Shown: positions 6,848 through 15,007 of the stretch, piece after piece
Layout of the letters: each line of letters opens with the position of its first letter
Numbering within the stretch: the stretch's first letter is position 1
Assembly (NCBI GenBank): GCA_024958995.1
Contig: JANXGZ010000312.1
Coordinates: forward strand, 1-15,013
DNA: 15,013 nucleotides
From: Methylococcales bacterium
GTDB lineage: Bacteria; Pseudomonadota; Gammaproteobacteria; Methylococcales; UBA1147
Direction: 5' to 3'
The notes under the pieces: generated by a model
The model's input: only the letters and a program-made list of their open reading frames with translations
The model's database searches: none
Told to the model about the DNA's origin: nothing
Program-made: the position numbers and the translations under genes

Positions 6848-9800
6848 ATGCAACACAAAAACGATCTAATCGGCACATTTGTACGTCATAAGGTTTCCGC
6901 CAATCTGTTAATGATCCTGATGATCCTCGGTGGGCTGGTTGCCTTCGAAAAGCTGAACGTCCAGTTCTTCCCCAATTTCACCCTGAACATCATCCAAGTA
7001 CGGACTTCCTGGGACGGGGCCAGCTCGGAAGATGTCGAAGTCGGCATCACCATCCCTCTGGAACAGGTACTGAAGACCGTCGACAACCTGCGGCACATCA
7101 CGTCCACATCTTCCCAGGGTGTTTCGGCAATCAGTCTTGAACTTCAGGAGGGAACCGATACCTTGATCGCAGTCGATCAGATCAAGCAGAAAATCGACGA
7201 ATTCCGCAACCTCCCGATCGACGCCGAAAAGCCTCAGGTAAAAAATGTGGTGGTTTATGAACGCATCGCTAAGCTCCTGCTTTCGGGAACCGAGGATATG
7301 GCAGAACTTCGTCATCTAGCACACACCTTCGAGCAGGAACTCCTGGACCAGGGAATCGACAAGGTGGAACTCACTGGACTACCAGAAGAACAAATCTCCA
7401 TCCAAATATCCAGCCAGTCTCTCGAAGACCTGGGGCTTAGTCTCGATGAAATCGGAAACCGGATCGGGGAATTAAGCCGAGACATTCCTGCAGGAACCTT
7501 TGGCGAAAGAGATAGCGCGAGGGAAGTCCGCACGCTGAATCAGCGACGAGATGCACAAAGCTTCACCACGTTACCCATCCTCACAAACCAGAACATGCGG
7601 ATTGCTCTGGGCTCGATCGCTGAAATACAACGTGAGGCAAAAAAAGGCTCGGAAACCCTTGGCCAAAACGGACGGACAGTCGTGGAATTGGTGCTTCGCC
7701 GGGCCGAAAACGGGGACTCGTTCAAGTCTGCCCGGATCCTAGAGAACTGGCTAGAAAATACACGCAAGTCGGTTCCGCCCGGAATCGAAATCCAAGTTTA
7801 CGACGAACACTGGACATTGATTCGAGACCGAATAAACCTACTGCTAAAGAATGGCTTTGGCGGCCTAGTGCTGGTGGTCATCATCCTCTACCTATTCCTC
7901 TCAACCCGCGTGGCACTGTGGATCGCGATCGGGATCCCGGTTTCGTTCACGGCCACCCTTCTGATCCTCTACCTGTGGGGCGGCAGCATCAATATGCTCA
8001 GCCTGTTCGGGCTAATCATGGCGCTGGGAATCATCGTCGATGACGCGATTGTGGTCGGCGAGGACGCAATGACTCACTACCAGGCAGGAGAGGATGCAGA
8101 GCAGGCTGCTGAAGGCGGCGCTCGTCGGATGTTGGCACCGGTTCTCGCATCGTCACTTACCACGGTAGCAGCATTTCTTCCGCTCATGACGGTGGGCGGT
8201 CCGACCGGGAAAATCCTGATCGCTATTCCGCTGGTGATCATCGCCGCGATCGGCGCCTCGCTGGTCGAAAGTTTCTTGATCCTCCCCGGGCACCTCCGAA
8301 GCACCCTGGGCAAAATGAATCATGCAGAATCCAGTAAAACGCGCCTGCGACTCGACCGAATCTTCGGAGAATTCAGGGACCGTAAGTTCAAACCCTTCCT
8401 GCAAACGGCACTCGATAACCGCGCAACGGCCCTGAGCATCGTAACCGCACTGCTGATCATCATGGTTGGGGTGCTTGCCGGGGGACGTCTCAAATTCAAT
8501 TTCTTTCCTTCCCCGGAGTCAATCATTGTCTACGTCAATGCCCAGTTCCTGCCCGGTACCCCCAGGAATGAGGTACACCGTTTCATGAGCCATCTTGAAC
8601 GAACCCTGGCCGATACTGACTCGGCATTGTCGGAACGACAACTGGTCCACACGGCAGTTACCCACTACGGCACCGGAATTTCAAGCAAGGGCCGGGTTTC
8701 GCATTCAGGAGACAACATGGGATCCATGTTCATCCAACTACTGGCCCCGGATCAGCGCAAAGTAAGAAACAACGAACTGATCGAGAACTGGCGAGAACGC
8801 ATCGTGATGCCGGCCGGCATCGATACCCTGGCCATTACTGAACGGATCGTGGGACCACCCGGAAGGGACATCTCGGTGCGCCTCAGCGGAAGAGAAGCCG
8901 ATCAGTTGAAGGCAGCCGCAATGGACCTGGCCAATACATTGAAAATCATCCCTGGCGTCTCGGACGTGGAAGACGACATGCCCTTTGGTAGGGAACAACT
9001 CATTTACCGGCTAACTCCAGCCGGGGAAGCGCTGGGGTTGACAACAGCGGAACTCGGACGCCAGTTGCGGGCGGCCTTCGACGGGCGCCGAATCCAACTA
9101 TTCCAGGACGGGCCGGACGAAGTCGAAGTAGTCGTTCGGCTTCCCGAGAAGGAACGTGCACGGCTCGGTGTTACAAACCGGCTGAACCTCCACCTACCGG
9201 ATGGGAACTCGGTTCCCCTGCCCACGGTTGCAGAATGGGAAATCCGACGCGGATTCGAAATCCTACGGCATGCTGAAACACAATTGGCCATCGAAGTGTC
9301 CGCGGAAATCAACGAACAGATCAACAACACCGGAGACATTATCGAATCGCTGTCGATAAATGCATTGCCCAACCTCGCTGCCCACTACGGCGTATCCTAT
9401 TCGTTCGAAGGCCGTTCCGCCGAACAGAACGAAACCATGTCCGACATGAAAAAGGGACTGATCGTAGGTCTGACCCTCATCTACCTGGTCCTGGCCTGGG
9501 TTTTCGCCTCCTACGGCTATCCGTTGGTGGTCATGGCTGCGATACCCTTCGGACTCATCGGAGCCATTTTCGGCCACATTCTGCTGGGAATCGACCTGAC
9601 CATCTTGTCAATGTTCGGTTTCTTCGGACTCTCTGGAATCGTAGTCAACGACTCCATCATCCTGATTACTTTTTACAAACAACTGCGTGAGAAGGGGCTC
9701 CCTGTAGAAGAAGCTCTCGTTGAATCTTCCTGCCTGAGGCTGCGTGCCGTGGTTTTGACATCACTGACCACCATCGGCGGCCTGGCACCACTTCTGTTCG

Positions 9801-9973
9801 AAACATCGCTGCAGGCTCAGTTCCTGATCCCGATGGCGGCGGCAATTGCCTTTGGGCTGGCTTTCTCCACGGTGCTGGTTCTGATCGTCATCCCGGTTTT
9901 GCTATCCGTGTACGAAGAAGCTGAATTCCGGTGGAATCAGAAGGTTCTGGTTGAACGACGCTGGTTCGGTTAA
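6848..9973 (+). CDS. RND efflux pump, inner-membrane permease (AcrB/HAE1-like)
   Basis: At 1041 aa this has the full RND length and layout: TM1 (about 17-34), a large periplasmic porter domain, TM2-6, a second periplasmic domain and TM8-12 at the C-terminus. TM4 carries MALGIIVDDAIVVGEDAM with the two proton-relay aspartates D398 and D399, matching AcrB D407/D408, which places it nearer drug/organic-compound pumps than CusA-type metal pumps. In TM10 the segment GLSGIVVNDSIIL puts Asn934-Asp935 where AcrB has Lys940-Asn941, a change seen in other RND branches. The start ATG gives a normal cytoplasmic N-terminus; AAGG 12 nt upstream is a rather distant ribosome binding site. It forms an operon with the adaptor. 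No outer-membrane factor gene follows, since transcription ends at a strong terminator 34 nt after the stop. Transport by proton exchange is expected; the substrate is unknown. Confidence 0.95.
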   Translation: MQHKNDLIGTFVRHKVSANLLMILMILGGLVAFEKLNVQFFPNFTLNIIQVRTSWDGASSEDVEVGITIPLEQVLKTVDNLRHITSTSSQGVSAISLELQEGTDTLIAVDQIKQKIDEFRNLPIDAEKPQVKNVVVYERIAKLLLSGTEDMAELRHLAHTFEQELLDQGIDKVELTGLPEEQISIQISSQSLEDLGLSLDEIGNRIGELSRDIPAGTFGERDSAREVRTLNQRRDAQSFTTLPILTNQNMRIALGSIAEIQREAKKGSETLGQNGRTVVELVLRRAENGDSFKSARILENWLENTRKSVPPGIEIQVYDEHWTLIRDRINLLLKNGFGGLVLVVIILYLFLSTRVALWIAIGIPVSFTATLLILYLWGGSINMLSLFGLIMALGIIVDDAIVVGEDAMTHYQAGEDAEQAAEGGARRMLAPVLASSLTTVAAFLPLMTVGGPTGKILIAIPLVIIAAIGASLVESFLILPGHLRSTLGKMNHAESSKTRLRLDRIFGEFRDRKFKPFLQTALDNRATALSIVTALLIIMVGVLAGGRLKFNFFPSPESIIVYVNAQFLPGTPRNEVHRFMSHLERTLADTDSALSERQLVHTAVTHYGTGISSKGRVSHSGDNMGSMFIQLLAPDQRKVRNNELIENWRERIVMPAGIDTLAITERIVGPPGRDISVRLSGREADQLKAAAMDLANTLKIIPGVSDVEDDMPFGREQLIYRLTPAGEALGLTTAELGRQLRAAFDGRRIQLFQDGPDEVEVVVRLPEKERARLGVTNRLNLHLPDGNSVPLPTVAEWEIRRGFEILRHAETQLAIEVSAEINEQINNTGDIIESLSINALPNLAAHYGVSYSFEGRSAEQNETMSDMKKGLIVGLTLIYLVLAWVFASYGYPLVVMAAIPFGLIGAIFGHILLGIDLTILSMFGFFGLSGIVVNDSIILITFYKQLREKGLPVEEALVESSCLRLRAVVLTSLTTIGGLAPLLFETSLQAQFLIPMAAAIAFGLAFSTVLVLIVIPVLLSVYEEAEFRWNQKVLVERRWFG

Positions 9974-10006
9974 GAGACTTCAGCAAAGTCCCGCACACAG
10001 CCGAGT

Positions 10007-10054
10007 CAACAATAAAAAAACCCGATCCAACTGGATCGGGTTTTTTTATTGTTG
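10007..10054. terminator. Bidirectional intrinsic terminator, 48-bp palindrome
   Basis: A 23-bp perfect inverted repeat surrounds a 2-nt centre. Its G+C core is CCCGATCC/GGATCGGG, flanked by seven As on the left (10014-10020) and seven Ts on the right (10041-10047). This is the ideal form of a terminator working in both directions. It ends the trhP–adaptor–pump operon (+) and, on the other strand, the secG–tRNA-Leu unit. Its right edge overlaps the last two bases of the tRNA-Leu CCA end, so the tRNA 3' end is formed within the terminator arm. Confidence 0.93.
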
Positions 10055-10137
10055 GTGCCGATGGCCGGACTTGAACCGGCACGACTTGCGTCACCGCCCC
10101 CTCAAGACGGCGTGTCTACCAATTCCACCACATCGGC
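10053..10137 (-). tRNA. tRNA-Leu (anticodon GAG)
   Basis: The minus strand folds as an 85-nt class II tRNA starting GCCGATG and ending CATCGGC-A-CCA. It has the leucine-type D arm (GTGGTGGAATTGGTAGAC), anticodon stem CCGTC/GGCGG with loop TTGAGGG (anticodon GAG), a long variable arm and a T loop TTCAAGT. CCA is encoded. It lies 26 nt after the secG stop in the same direction, the same order as secG–leuU in E. coli, and is probably cut from the secG transcript. Confidence 0.96.
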
Positions 10138-10163
10138 AATCCTGATCAGCCTGGCCCTGCAGA

Positions 10164-10616
10164 TTACTCAGCAGTTTCATCGGCCGCAGATAGGTTTCCA
10201 TCAGAACCTACCGGAAAGTCGGAAACATCTAAATCGTCTTCCAGAATCACCGGCATCTCTTCAGACATGGGCAGATCCGGGAAATCGGAGACCGGATCCT
10301 CAATCAGTTCCACCTGGCCTGGAGGAAGATCGGTCGGCACGGCCTCCTCGCTAACCGGCATATCCATGAACCCTTCATCCGAGATGCGGGTATCACCGAG
10401 GATTGCCAGCCCAAGGCTGGTCACAAAAAACAGGGCAGCCAGAACGCCTGTTGTGCGGGTCAGAAAAGAAGCCGACCCCTGGGCACCAAAAACGGTCCCT
10501 GATGCACCGCTACCGAAGGCTGCTCCCGCATCGGCGCCACGGCCATGCTGTAGCAGGACCAAGGTGACGATCCCAAGTGCGATTAACGTATGTCCGATAA
10601 TTAACGCCTGATACAT
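10164..10616 (-). CDS. secG: Protein translocase subunit SecG
   Basis: SecG is the small accessory subunit of the SecYEG inner-membrane protein channel. The 150-aa product has the two expected membrane helices (about 3-22 and 51-72). The signature loop between and after them is LLQHGRGADAGAAFGSGASGTVFG (about 21-44). The ATG is preceded by GGAAAG six nt upstream, a good ribosome binding site. The protein is longer than the 110-aa E. coli SecG. The extra length is a C-terminal tail (about 76-150) very rich in Asp, Glu and Pro, of low complexity and probably disordered. Gene order tpiA–secG–tRNA-Leu supports the call. The start follows the tpiA stop by 15 nt, so the two are probably one operon. 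Confidence 0.95.
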   Translation of the reverse strand: MYQALIIGHTLIALGIVTLVLLQHGRGADAGAAFGSGASGTVFGAQGSASFLTRTTGVLAALFFVTSLGLAILGDTRISDEGFMDMPVSEEAVPTDLPPGQVELIEDPVSDFPDLPMSEEMPVILEDDLDVSDFPVGSDGNLSAADETAE

Positions 10617-10631
10617 AATCTTTCCAAAATT

Positions 10632-11381
10632 CTATACAGAACAACAAATCGATAAAAAGGAGTCCGCTTCCAGCGATGCACCACCAATCAGCCCGCCATC
10701 AATGTCAGGCATGGAGAACAACCTGGCAGCGTTGTCAGGTTTTACACTGCCGCCGTAAACGATTCTCAACGCCTGGGCAATCGTCTGGTTGCGACCCGCA
10801 ACCCTGTTCCGGATGTATTGATGCACCTCTTGTGCCTGTTCATCCGTTGCCGTCATTCCGGTGCCAATAGCCCAGACCGGTTCGTAGGCGACAATTACCC
10901 CATCCAGAGCTTCTGTGCCGGAAGTATCCAGTACGGCATCCAGTTGGGCGTCGATAATGTCAAACGTCTTGCCCTGCTGACGCTGGCCAAGAGTTTCCCC
11001 GACACACAGCACAGGAACCAGTCCCTCGCCAACCGCCTGCCTAAACCGTTCCGCCACCAGTTCGTTGGATTCTCCGTAGAGCCCTCGCCTTTCGGAATGT
11101 CCGACGATGGCCAGCGTACAGCCAAATTCCTTCAACATCTGAGCGGATACCTCACCGGTATACGCCCCGGCCTGTCTATCCGCCACATTCTGAGAGCCGA
11201 ACAGTACCCGGCTGTCATTCAGCAGGCTGCTCACCTCGGGAATAAAGACAAAGGGTACGCATACACCAACATCGGTCCCGCAATCATCACTCGTCTTTTC
11301 ACCGATCGCCAGAACCAACTGCCGAGAACTTTCCAAGCTCCCGTTCATCTTCCAGTTACCGATAACGATGGGTCGACGCAT
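10632..11381 (-). CDS. tpiA: Triosephosphate isomerase
   Basis: This cytoplasmic glycolytic enzyme interconverts dihydroxyacetone phosphate and glyceraldehyde 3-phosphate. The 249-aa length is standard. Active-site elements are complete: N9 and K11 in GNWKMNG, the electrophile H95 in AIVGHSERR, the catalytic base E167 in AYEPVWAIGTG with the mobile loop 6, and the phosphate-binding YGGSVK (209-214) and GLIGGASL (230-237). The N-terminus begins only a few residues before GNWKMNG, as usual. No strong ribosome binding site is visible before the ATG. A predicted promoter lies 27-55 nt upstream in the 93-nt gap after glmM, so the gene may be transcribed independently as well as by read-through. 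Confidence 0.97.
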   Translation of the reverse strand: MRRPIVIGNWKMNGSLESSRQLVLAIGEKTSDDCGTDVGVCVPFVFIPEVSSLLNDSRVLFGSQNVADRQAGAYTGEVSAQMLKEFGCTLAIVGHSERRGLYGESNELVAERFRQAVGEGLVPVLCVGETLGQRQQGKTFDIIDAQLDAVLDTSGTEALDGVIVAYEPVWAIGTGMTATDEQAQEVHQYIRNRVAGRNQTIAQALRIVYGGSVKPDNAARLFSMPDIDGGLIGGASLEADSFLSICCSV

Positions 11382-11407
11382 CTATAGCAAGCCGAATAAA
11401 ACGGTTG

Positions 11408-11436
11408 ATTCTATCGGTTCTATGCCTTCCATTCAA
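11408..11436 (-). promoter_or_regulatory. Predicted sigma70-type promoter for tpiA–secG–tRNA-Leu
   Basis: On the minus strand TTGAAT (11436-11431) and TAGAAT (11413-11408) are separated by exactly 17 bp, with four and five of six matches to the -35 and -10 consensus. Transcription would start near 11401, giving a leader of about 20 nt before tpiA. It lies in the glmM–tpiA gap, where a separate promoter is reasonable. Confidence 0.5.
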
Positions 11437-11474
11437 GCACTGTTTGTGGTTTTTGCAGTCCCTCGGCGCTTGCG

Positions 11475-12815
11475 TCAGGTCGGTAAGGCATCTCTGACCG
11501 CATCAGCTAACTGATTGGCCAGTTGATCAACGATGCTCCGTTCCTTGCCTTCCACCATAACTCTCACCAGTGGTTCGGTCCCGGAGGACCTTAACAGTAC
11601 CCTCCCATCTCGGCCCAGCAGGTTCTCCACTTCAGTCTTGGCTTGTTCAATCGAGTCGTATTGATCCAGTTCAACCCGTTCACCAATTCTTATGTTAATC
11701 AGGGTCTGAGGAAACTTGACCATTCCCTGCCGAAGATCGTGCAAGTTCTTCCCTGTTCGCCAGAGCTCCTTCAACACCTGCAGCGCAGCCACCAGTCCGT
11801 CGCCTGTCGTTGCCAGGTCCTTGCAAATGATGTGACCGGAACCCTCCCCGCCCAGCGAAGCCCTGTTTTGCTCGATCAGTTCCATCACGTATCGATCACC
11901 GACAGCCGCCCTTTTCATTTCGACTCCGAGCCGCATCAACGCCTGTTCCAAGCCAAGGTTCGTCATCAACGTCCCGATGACCGGGCCTATCAGGCGGCCG
12001 GCATCCAGATACGACTTTGCAATAATGTACAGTAGCTCGTCACCGTCCACCACATCACCGGCGTGGTCCACCATGATGACCCGGTCCCCATCACCGTCAA
12101 ACGCTATCCCCAGGTCCGCCGACTCACTAACAACCGCTTCCCGCAACAGCGCCGGACTTGTCGCCCCGCAATCCTTGTTGATGTTCAGGCCATCCGGATC
12201 ACAGCCGATGCATACTACTTCCGCACCCAGTTCCTGGAAAACCTGTGGAGCGATGTGATAGGTTGCGCCATTGGCACAATCAACGACGACCTTCATACCT
12301 GAACAATCCATTTCACCCGGAACAGTCTGTCTGGCAAAGCGGATATATCGATCGGCGGCATCGGTAAGGCGTTTCGCTTTTCCAAGCTCCGAGGACAACA
12401 CCGTAGAGATCTTTCGGGAAAGTTCACGTTCAATCGCCAACTCGGTTTCGTCCGGCAGTTTCGTTCCTTCGGCGGAAAAGAATTTGATCCCGTTATCATA
12501 GTAGGGATTATGCGAAGCGCTGATTACAATGCCCGCCCGGGCCTTGAGAGAACGGGTAAGATAAGCAATACTGGGAGTAGGCATTGGCCCCAGAAGACAA
12601 ATATTGGTACCGGATGCGGTCAGCCCGGCCTCGAGAGCGGATTCGAACATATACCCGGAAATCCGCGTGTCTTTCCCAACCAGTATGGGCGAATCGCCGC
12701 CGTCCCCGAAAACCCGACCTGCTGCCCAGCCCAATTGCAACATGAAATCCGGGGTAATCGGGTGATCACCCACCTTGCCTCTTATTCCGTCCGTACCAAA
12801 GTATGTCTTCTTCAT
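11475..12815 (-). CDS. glmM: Phosphoglucosamine mutase
   Basis: GlmM converts glucosamine 6-phosphate to glucosamine 1-phosphate on the way to UDP-GlcNAc for peptidoglycan and LPS. The frame is open upstream to 13034, but the family N-terminus MKKTYFGTDGIRG begins at 12815, giving 446 aa, the normal length. The extra 73 upstream residues show no conservation I recognise. All signature sites are present: the catalytic phosphoserine S101 in ISASHNPYYDNGIKFF, the Mg-binding loop DGDGDR (240-245), the sugar-binding loop GGEGSGH (322-328) and the phosphate-binding RSSGTEPLVRVM (409-420). GGAGA lies about 17 nt before the ATG, too far to be a good ribosome binding site. In related genomes folP sits just upstream; here there is a 0.28-kb gap and then ftsH. 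Confidence 0.96.
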   Translation of the reverse strand: MKKTYFGTDGIRGKVGDHPITPDFMLQLGWAAGRVFGDGGDSPILVGKDTRISGYMFESALEAGLTASGTNICLLGPMPTPSIAYLTRSLKARAGIVISASHNPYYDNGIKFFSAEGTKLPDETELAIERELSRKISTVLSSELGKAKRLTDAADRYIRFARQTVPGEMDCSGMKVVVDCANGATYHIAPQVFQELGAEVVCIGCDPDGLNINKDCGATSPALLREAVVSESADLGIAFDGDGDRVIMVDHAGDVVDGDELLYIIAKSYLDAGRLIGPVIGTLMTNLGLEQALMRLGVEMKRAAVGDRYVMELIEQNRASLGGEGSGHIICKDLATTGDGLVAALQVLKELWRTGKNLHDLRQGMVKFPQTLINIRIGERVELDQYDSIEQAKTEVENLLGRDGRVLLRSSGTEPLVRVMVEGKERSIVDQLANQLADAVRDALPT

Positions 12816-13032
12816 GGTGCTTGTTTTTAATTCTCCATCCGCTTCAGACACTCTCCAGCCATTGCTCTTACAACCCTGGCTGGGCATCATCCCCGAACCC
12901 GCCCACATTCGGATCCAGCCGATCCGCTTTCGGGGCGGCAACAAATGTTGCTCACATGAGGCCTCTGATGACTGGAAAACCGAACACCGCAGCCACGACA
13001 TATGTTCCCGACTCGGTTGTGCTGCAGAATGC
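12816..13032. other. Leader region upstream of glmM, no gene seen
   Basis: This 217-bp gap between the ftsH terminator and glmM holds no dihydropteroate synthase sequence that I can recognise. It should carry the glmM promoter, but I see no pair of well-spaced hexamers. A small inverted repeat CGGATC/GATCCG lies near 12910-12926. On the minus strand it is open through into glmM, but the predicted residues are Ser/Trp/Arg-rich and unlike GlmM or FolP. Confidence 0.4.
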
Positions 13033-13074
13033 AAAAAGGCACAAGGGACTCAATCCTTTGTGCCTTTGTTTTTT
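13033..13074. terminator. Intrinsic terminator after ftsH
   Basis: The inverted repeat AAAGGCACAA (13035-13044) with TTGTGCCTTT (13058-13067) forms a 10-bp stem that can extend by three more pairs past a one-base bulge. On the minus strand it lies about 26 nt after the ftsH stop and is followed by TTTTTGC. On the plus strand a six-T run follows. It should end much ftsH transcription and so separate it from glmM. Confidence 0.7.
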
Positions 13075-13099
13075 CAAAAATCATCTTACGAACAACGGT

Positions 13100-15007
13100 T
13101 CAATGCTGCTCCGCAGGCCCTCCCAACGGAAGCTCTGCCTTCAGCTCCGAGTCCTTTTTCTCAGATCCTCTGTCGTCGGACGATGACTTGTCATCCCAAT
13201 TCTTGGGTGGACGGGGCTCTTTTCCTGCCATGAGATCATCAATCTGCAGGCGGTCAATCGTTTCGTACTTGATTAGCGCATCGGCCATCGCATGGAGAAC
13301 ATCCATCTTGTCCTGGAGAATCTGCTCCGCCCTTGCGTAATTCCGGTCGATCACTGAACGGATTTCCTCGTCGATCAAGTGGGCGGTTTCCTCGGAAACC
13401 GACTTGTGCTGAGTCACTGACCGGCCAAGGAAAACCTCTCCCTCGTCCTCGCTGTAAGCCAGTGGGCCCAGCCGGTCCGACAGTCCCCACCTAGTGACCA
13501 TATTGCGAGCGATCTCTGTTGCCCGTTCGATGTCGTTGGAAGCTCCAGTGGTCACACTATCGGGACCATAAATGATCTGCTCCGCCAAGCGTCCGCCGTA
13601 AAGGCTGGAAATCTGGCTTTCTAATTTCCGTTTGCTGGCACTGTACTGGTCCGTTTCGGGCAGGAACATGGTAACACCCAACGCTCTTCCCCGCGGAATG
13701 ATGCTGACCTTGTAAACCGGGTCATGATCAGGAACAACCCGACCGACAATTGCGTGACCCGCTTCATGATAGGCGGTCATTTTCTTGTCCTCTTCGCTCA
13801 TGACCATGGTCCTGCGTTCGGCACCCATGATGATCTTGTCCTTGGATTTTTCAAGATCTTCCATCGTCACCAGACGCTTGTCCGTACGAGCCGCCAACAG
13901 GGCCGCCTCGTTTATCAGATTGGCGAGATCCGCACCTGAAAAACCGGGCGTACCACGTGCGATATATTTCATCTCGACACTGTCATCCGAGGGAACCTTG
14001 CGCATGTGAACCTTGAGAATCTGTTCGCGTCCACGGACGTCCGGCAATCCCACGGTAACCTGACGGTCAAATCGCCCCGGCCGCAGAAGAGCAGGATCCA
14101 GAACATCGGGACGGTTGGTTGCCGCAATCACGATAACCCCTTCGTTGCCTTCAAACCCATCCATTTCAACCAGCAATTGGTTCAGGGTCTGCTCGCGTTC
14201 GTCGTGCCCGCCACCAAGCCCTGCGCCGCGATGCCGCCCTACGGCATCGATTTCGTCAATAAAGATGATGCAAGGGGCCTGCGTCTTGGCCTGTTCGAAC
14301 ATGTCGCGCACCCTTGAGGCACCAACACCGACAAACATTTCGACGAAATCAGAACCGGAAATGGTAAAAAATGGCACCCCAGCCTCACCAGCAATGGCTC
14401 TCGCAAGTAGGGTCTTGCCAGTTCCCGGCGGACCCACCATCAACGCTCCCTGTGGAATCTTTCCGCCCAGCTTCTGGAACTTGCCGGGATCTTTCAGGAA
14501 GTCGACCATTTCCGCCACTTCTTCCTTGGCTTCCTCAACTCCTGCGACATCTGCGAAACTCACCTGTATCCGGTCCGCCTCAAGAAGCTTCGCCTTGCTT
14601 TTTCCGAATGACATCGGCCCACGGCCACCCGCGCCACCCTGCATCTGACGCATGAAGAAAATCCAGACCGCAATCAGCAGCAACATCGGGAACCAGGAAA
14701 TGAAAATCTGCATCAGCACAGACTGTGATTCGGGCGCCTTGACCTTGATCTCAACTCCGTTCTCTAGAAGGTCATCGACCAAGTGCGGGTCATTCGGGCT
14801 ATAACTGTGGAAGGCTCCGCCGGTCTGCATGCGACCCTTGATGGTCGGACCGTTAATCACCACTTCCTGTACCTGTCCAGATTTTACGGCACTGACAAAT
14901 TCGGAGTAGGACAGCGATGAATCCTCACTGATTCGTCCGCCGAAGTTGTTAAACACCGACATCAGAACAACCGCAATAATCATCCAGAGAATGATGTTTT
15001 TAACCAT
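13100..15007 (-). CDS. ftsH: ATP-dependent zinc metalloprotease FtsH
   Basis: FtsH is the membrane-bound AAA+ protease that degrades unneeded membrane proteins and regulators such as LpxC and sigma32. The 635-aa product has two N-terminal membrane helices (about 4-20 and 99-118) around a small periplasmic domain. The AAA+ module follows: Walker A GPPGTGKT (192-199), pore motif FVG (225-227), Walker B IIFIDEID (247-254) and the arginine fingers in LLRPGRFDRQ. The protease domain has the zinc site HEAGH (414-418) with the third-ligand region TTGASNDIERAT (D492). The C-terminal tail after about 590 is charged and low in complexity, as in E. coli. The ATG at the window edge gives the usual N-terminus MVKNIILW, so the gene appears complete. 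rlmE, its usual upstream neighbour, would lie just outside the window. Confidence 0.97.
   Translation of the reverse strand: MVKNIILWMIIAVVLMSVFNNFGGRISEDSSLSYSEFVSAVKSGQVQEVVINGPTIKGRMQTGGAFHSYSPNDPHLVDDLLENGVEIKVKAPESQSVLMQIFISWFPMLLLIAVWIFFMRQMQGGAGGRGPMSFGKSKAKLLEADRIQVSFADVAGVEEAKEEVAEMVDFLKDPGKFQKLGGKIPQGALMVGPPGTGKTLLARAIAGEAGVPFFTISGSDFVEMFVGVGASRVRDMFEQAKTQAPCIIFIDEIDAVGRHRGAGLGGGHDEREQTLNQLLVEMDGFEGNEGVIVIAATNRPDVLDPALLRPGRFDRQVTVGLPDVRGREQILKVHMRKVPSDDSVEMKYIARGTPGFSGADLANLINEAALLAARTDKRLVTMEDLEKSKDKIIMGAERRTMVMSEEDKKMTAYHEAGHAIVGRVVPDHDPVYKVSIIPRGRALGVTMFLPETDQYSASKRKLESQISSLYGGRLAEQIIYGPDSVTTGASNDIERATEIARNMVTRWGLSDRLGPLAYSEDEGEVFLGRSVTQHKSVSEETAHLIDEEIRSVIDRNYARAEQILQDKMDVLHAMADALIKYETIDRLQIDDLMAGKEPRPPKNWDDKSSSDDRGSEKKDSELKAELPLGGPAEQH

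Noticed and set aside
12816..13034. N-terminal extension of GlmM by 73 residues to an upstream ATG
   Set aside because: The family N-terminus MKKTYFGTDGIRG starts at 12815 and gives the standard length; the upstream frame has no conserved features.
12775..13233. 152-codon plus-strand frame across the ftsH end and glmM start
   Set aside because: It runs antisense through both genes and the ftsH terminator, and its residue pattern (Pro/Ser/Cys-rich) is typical of a shadow frame.
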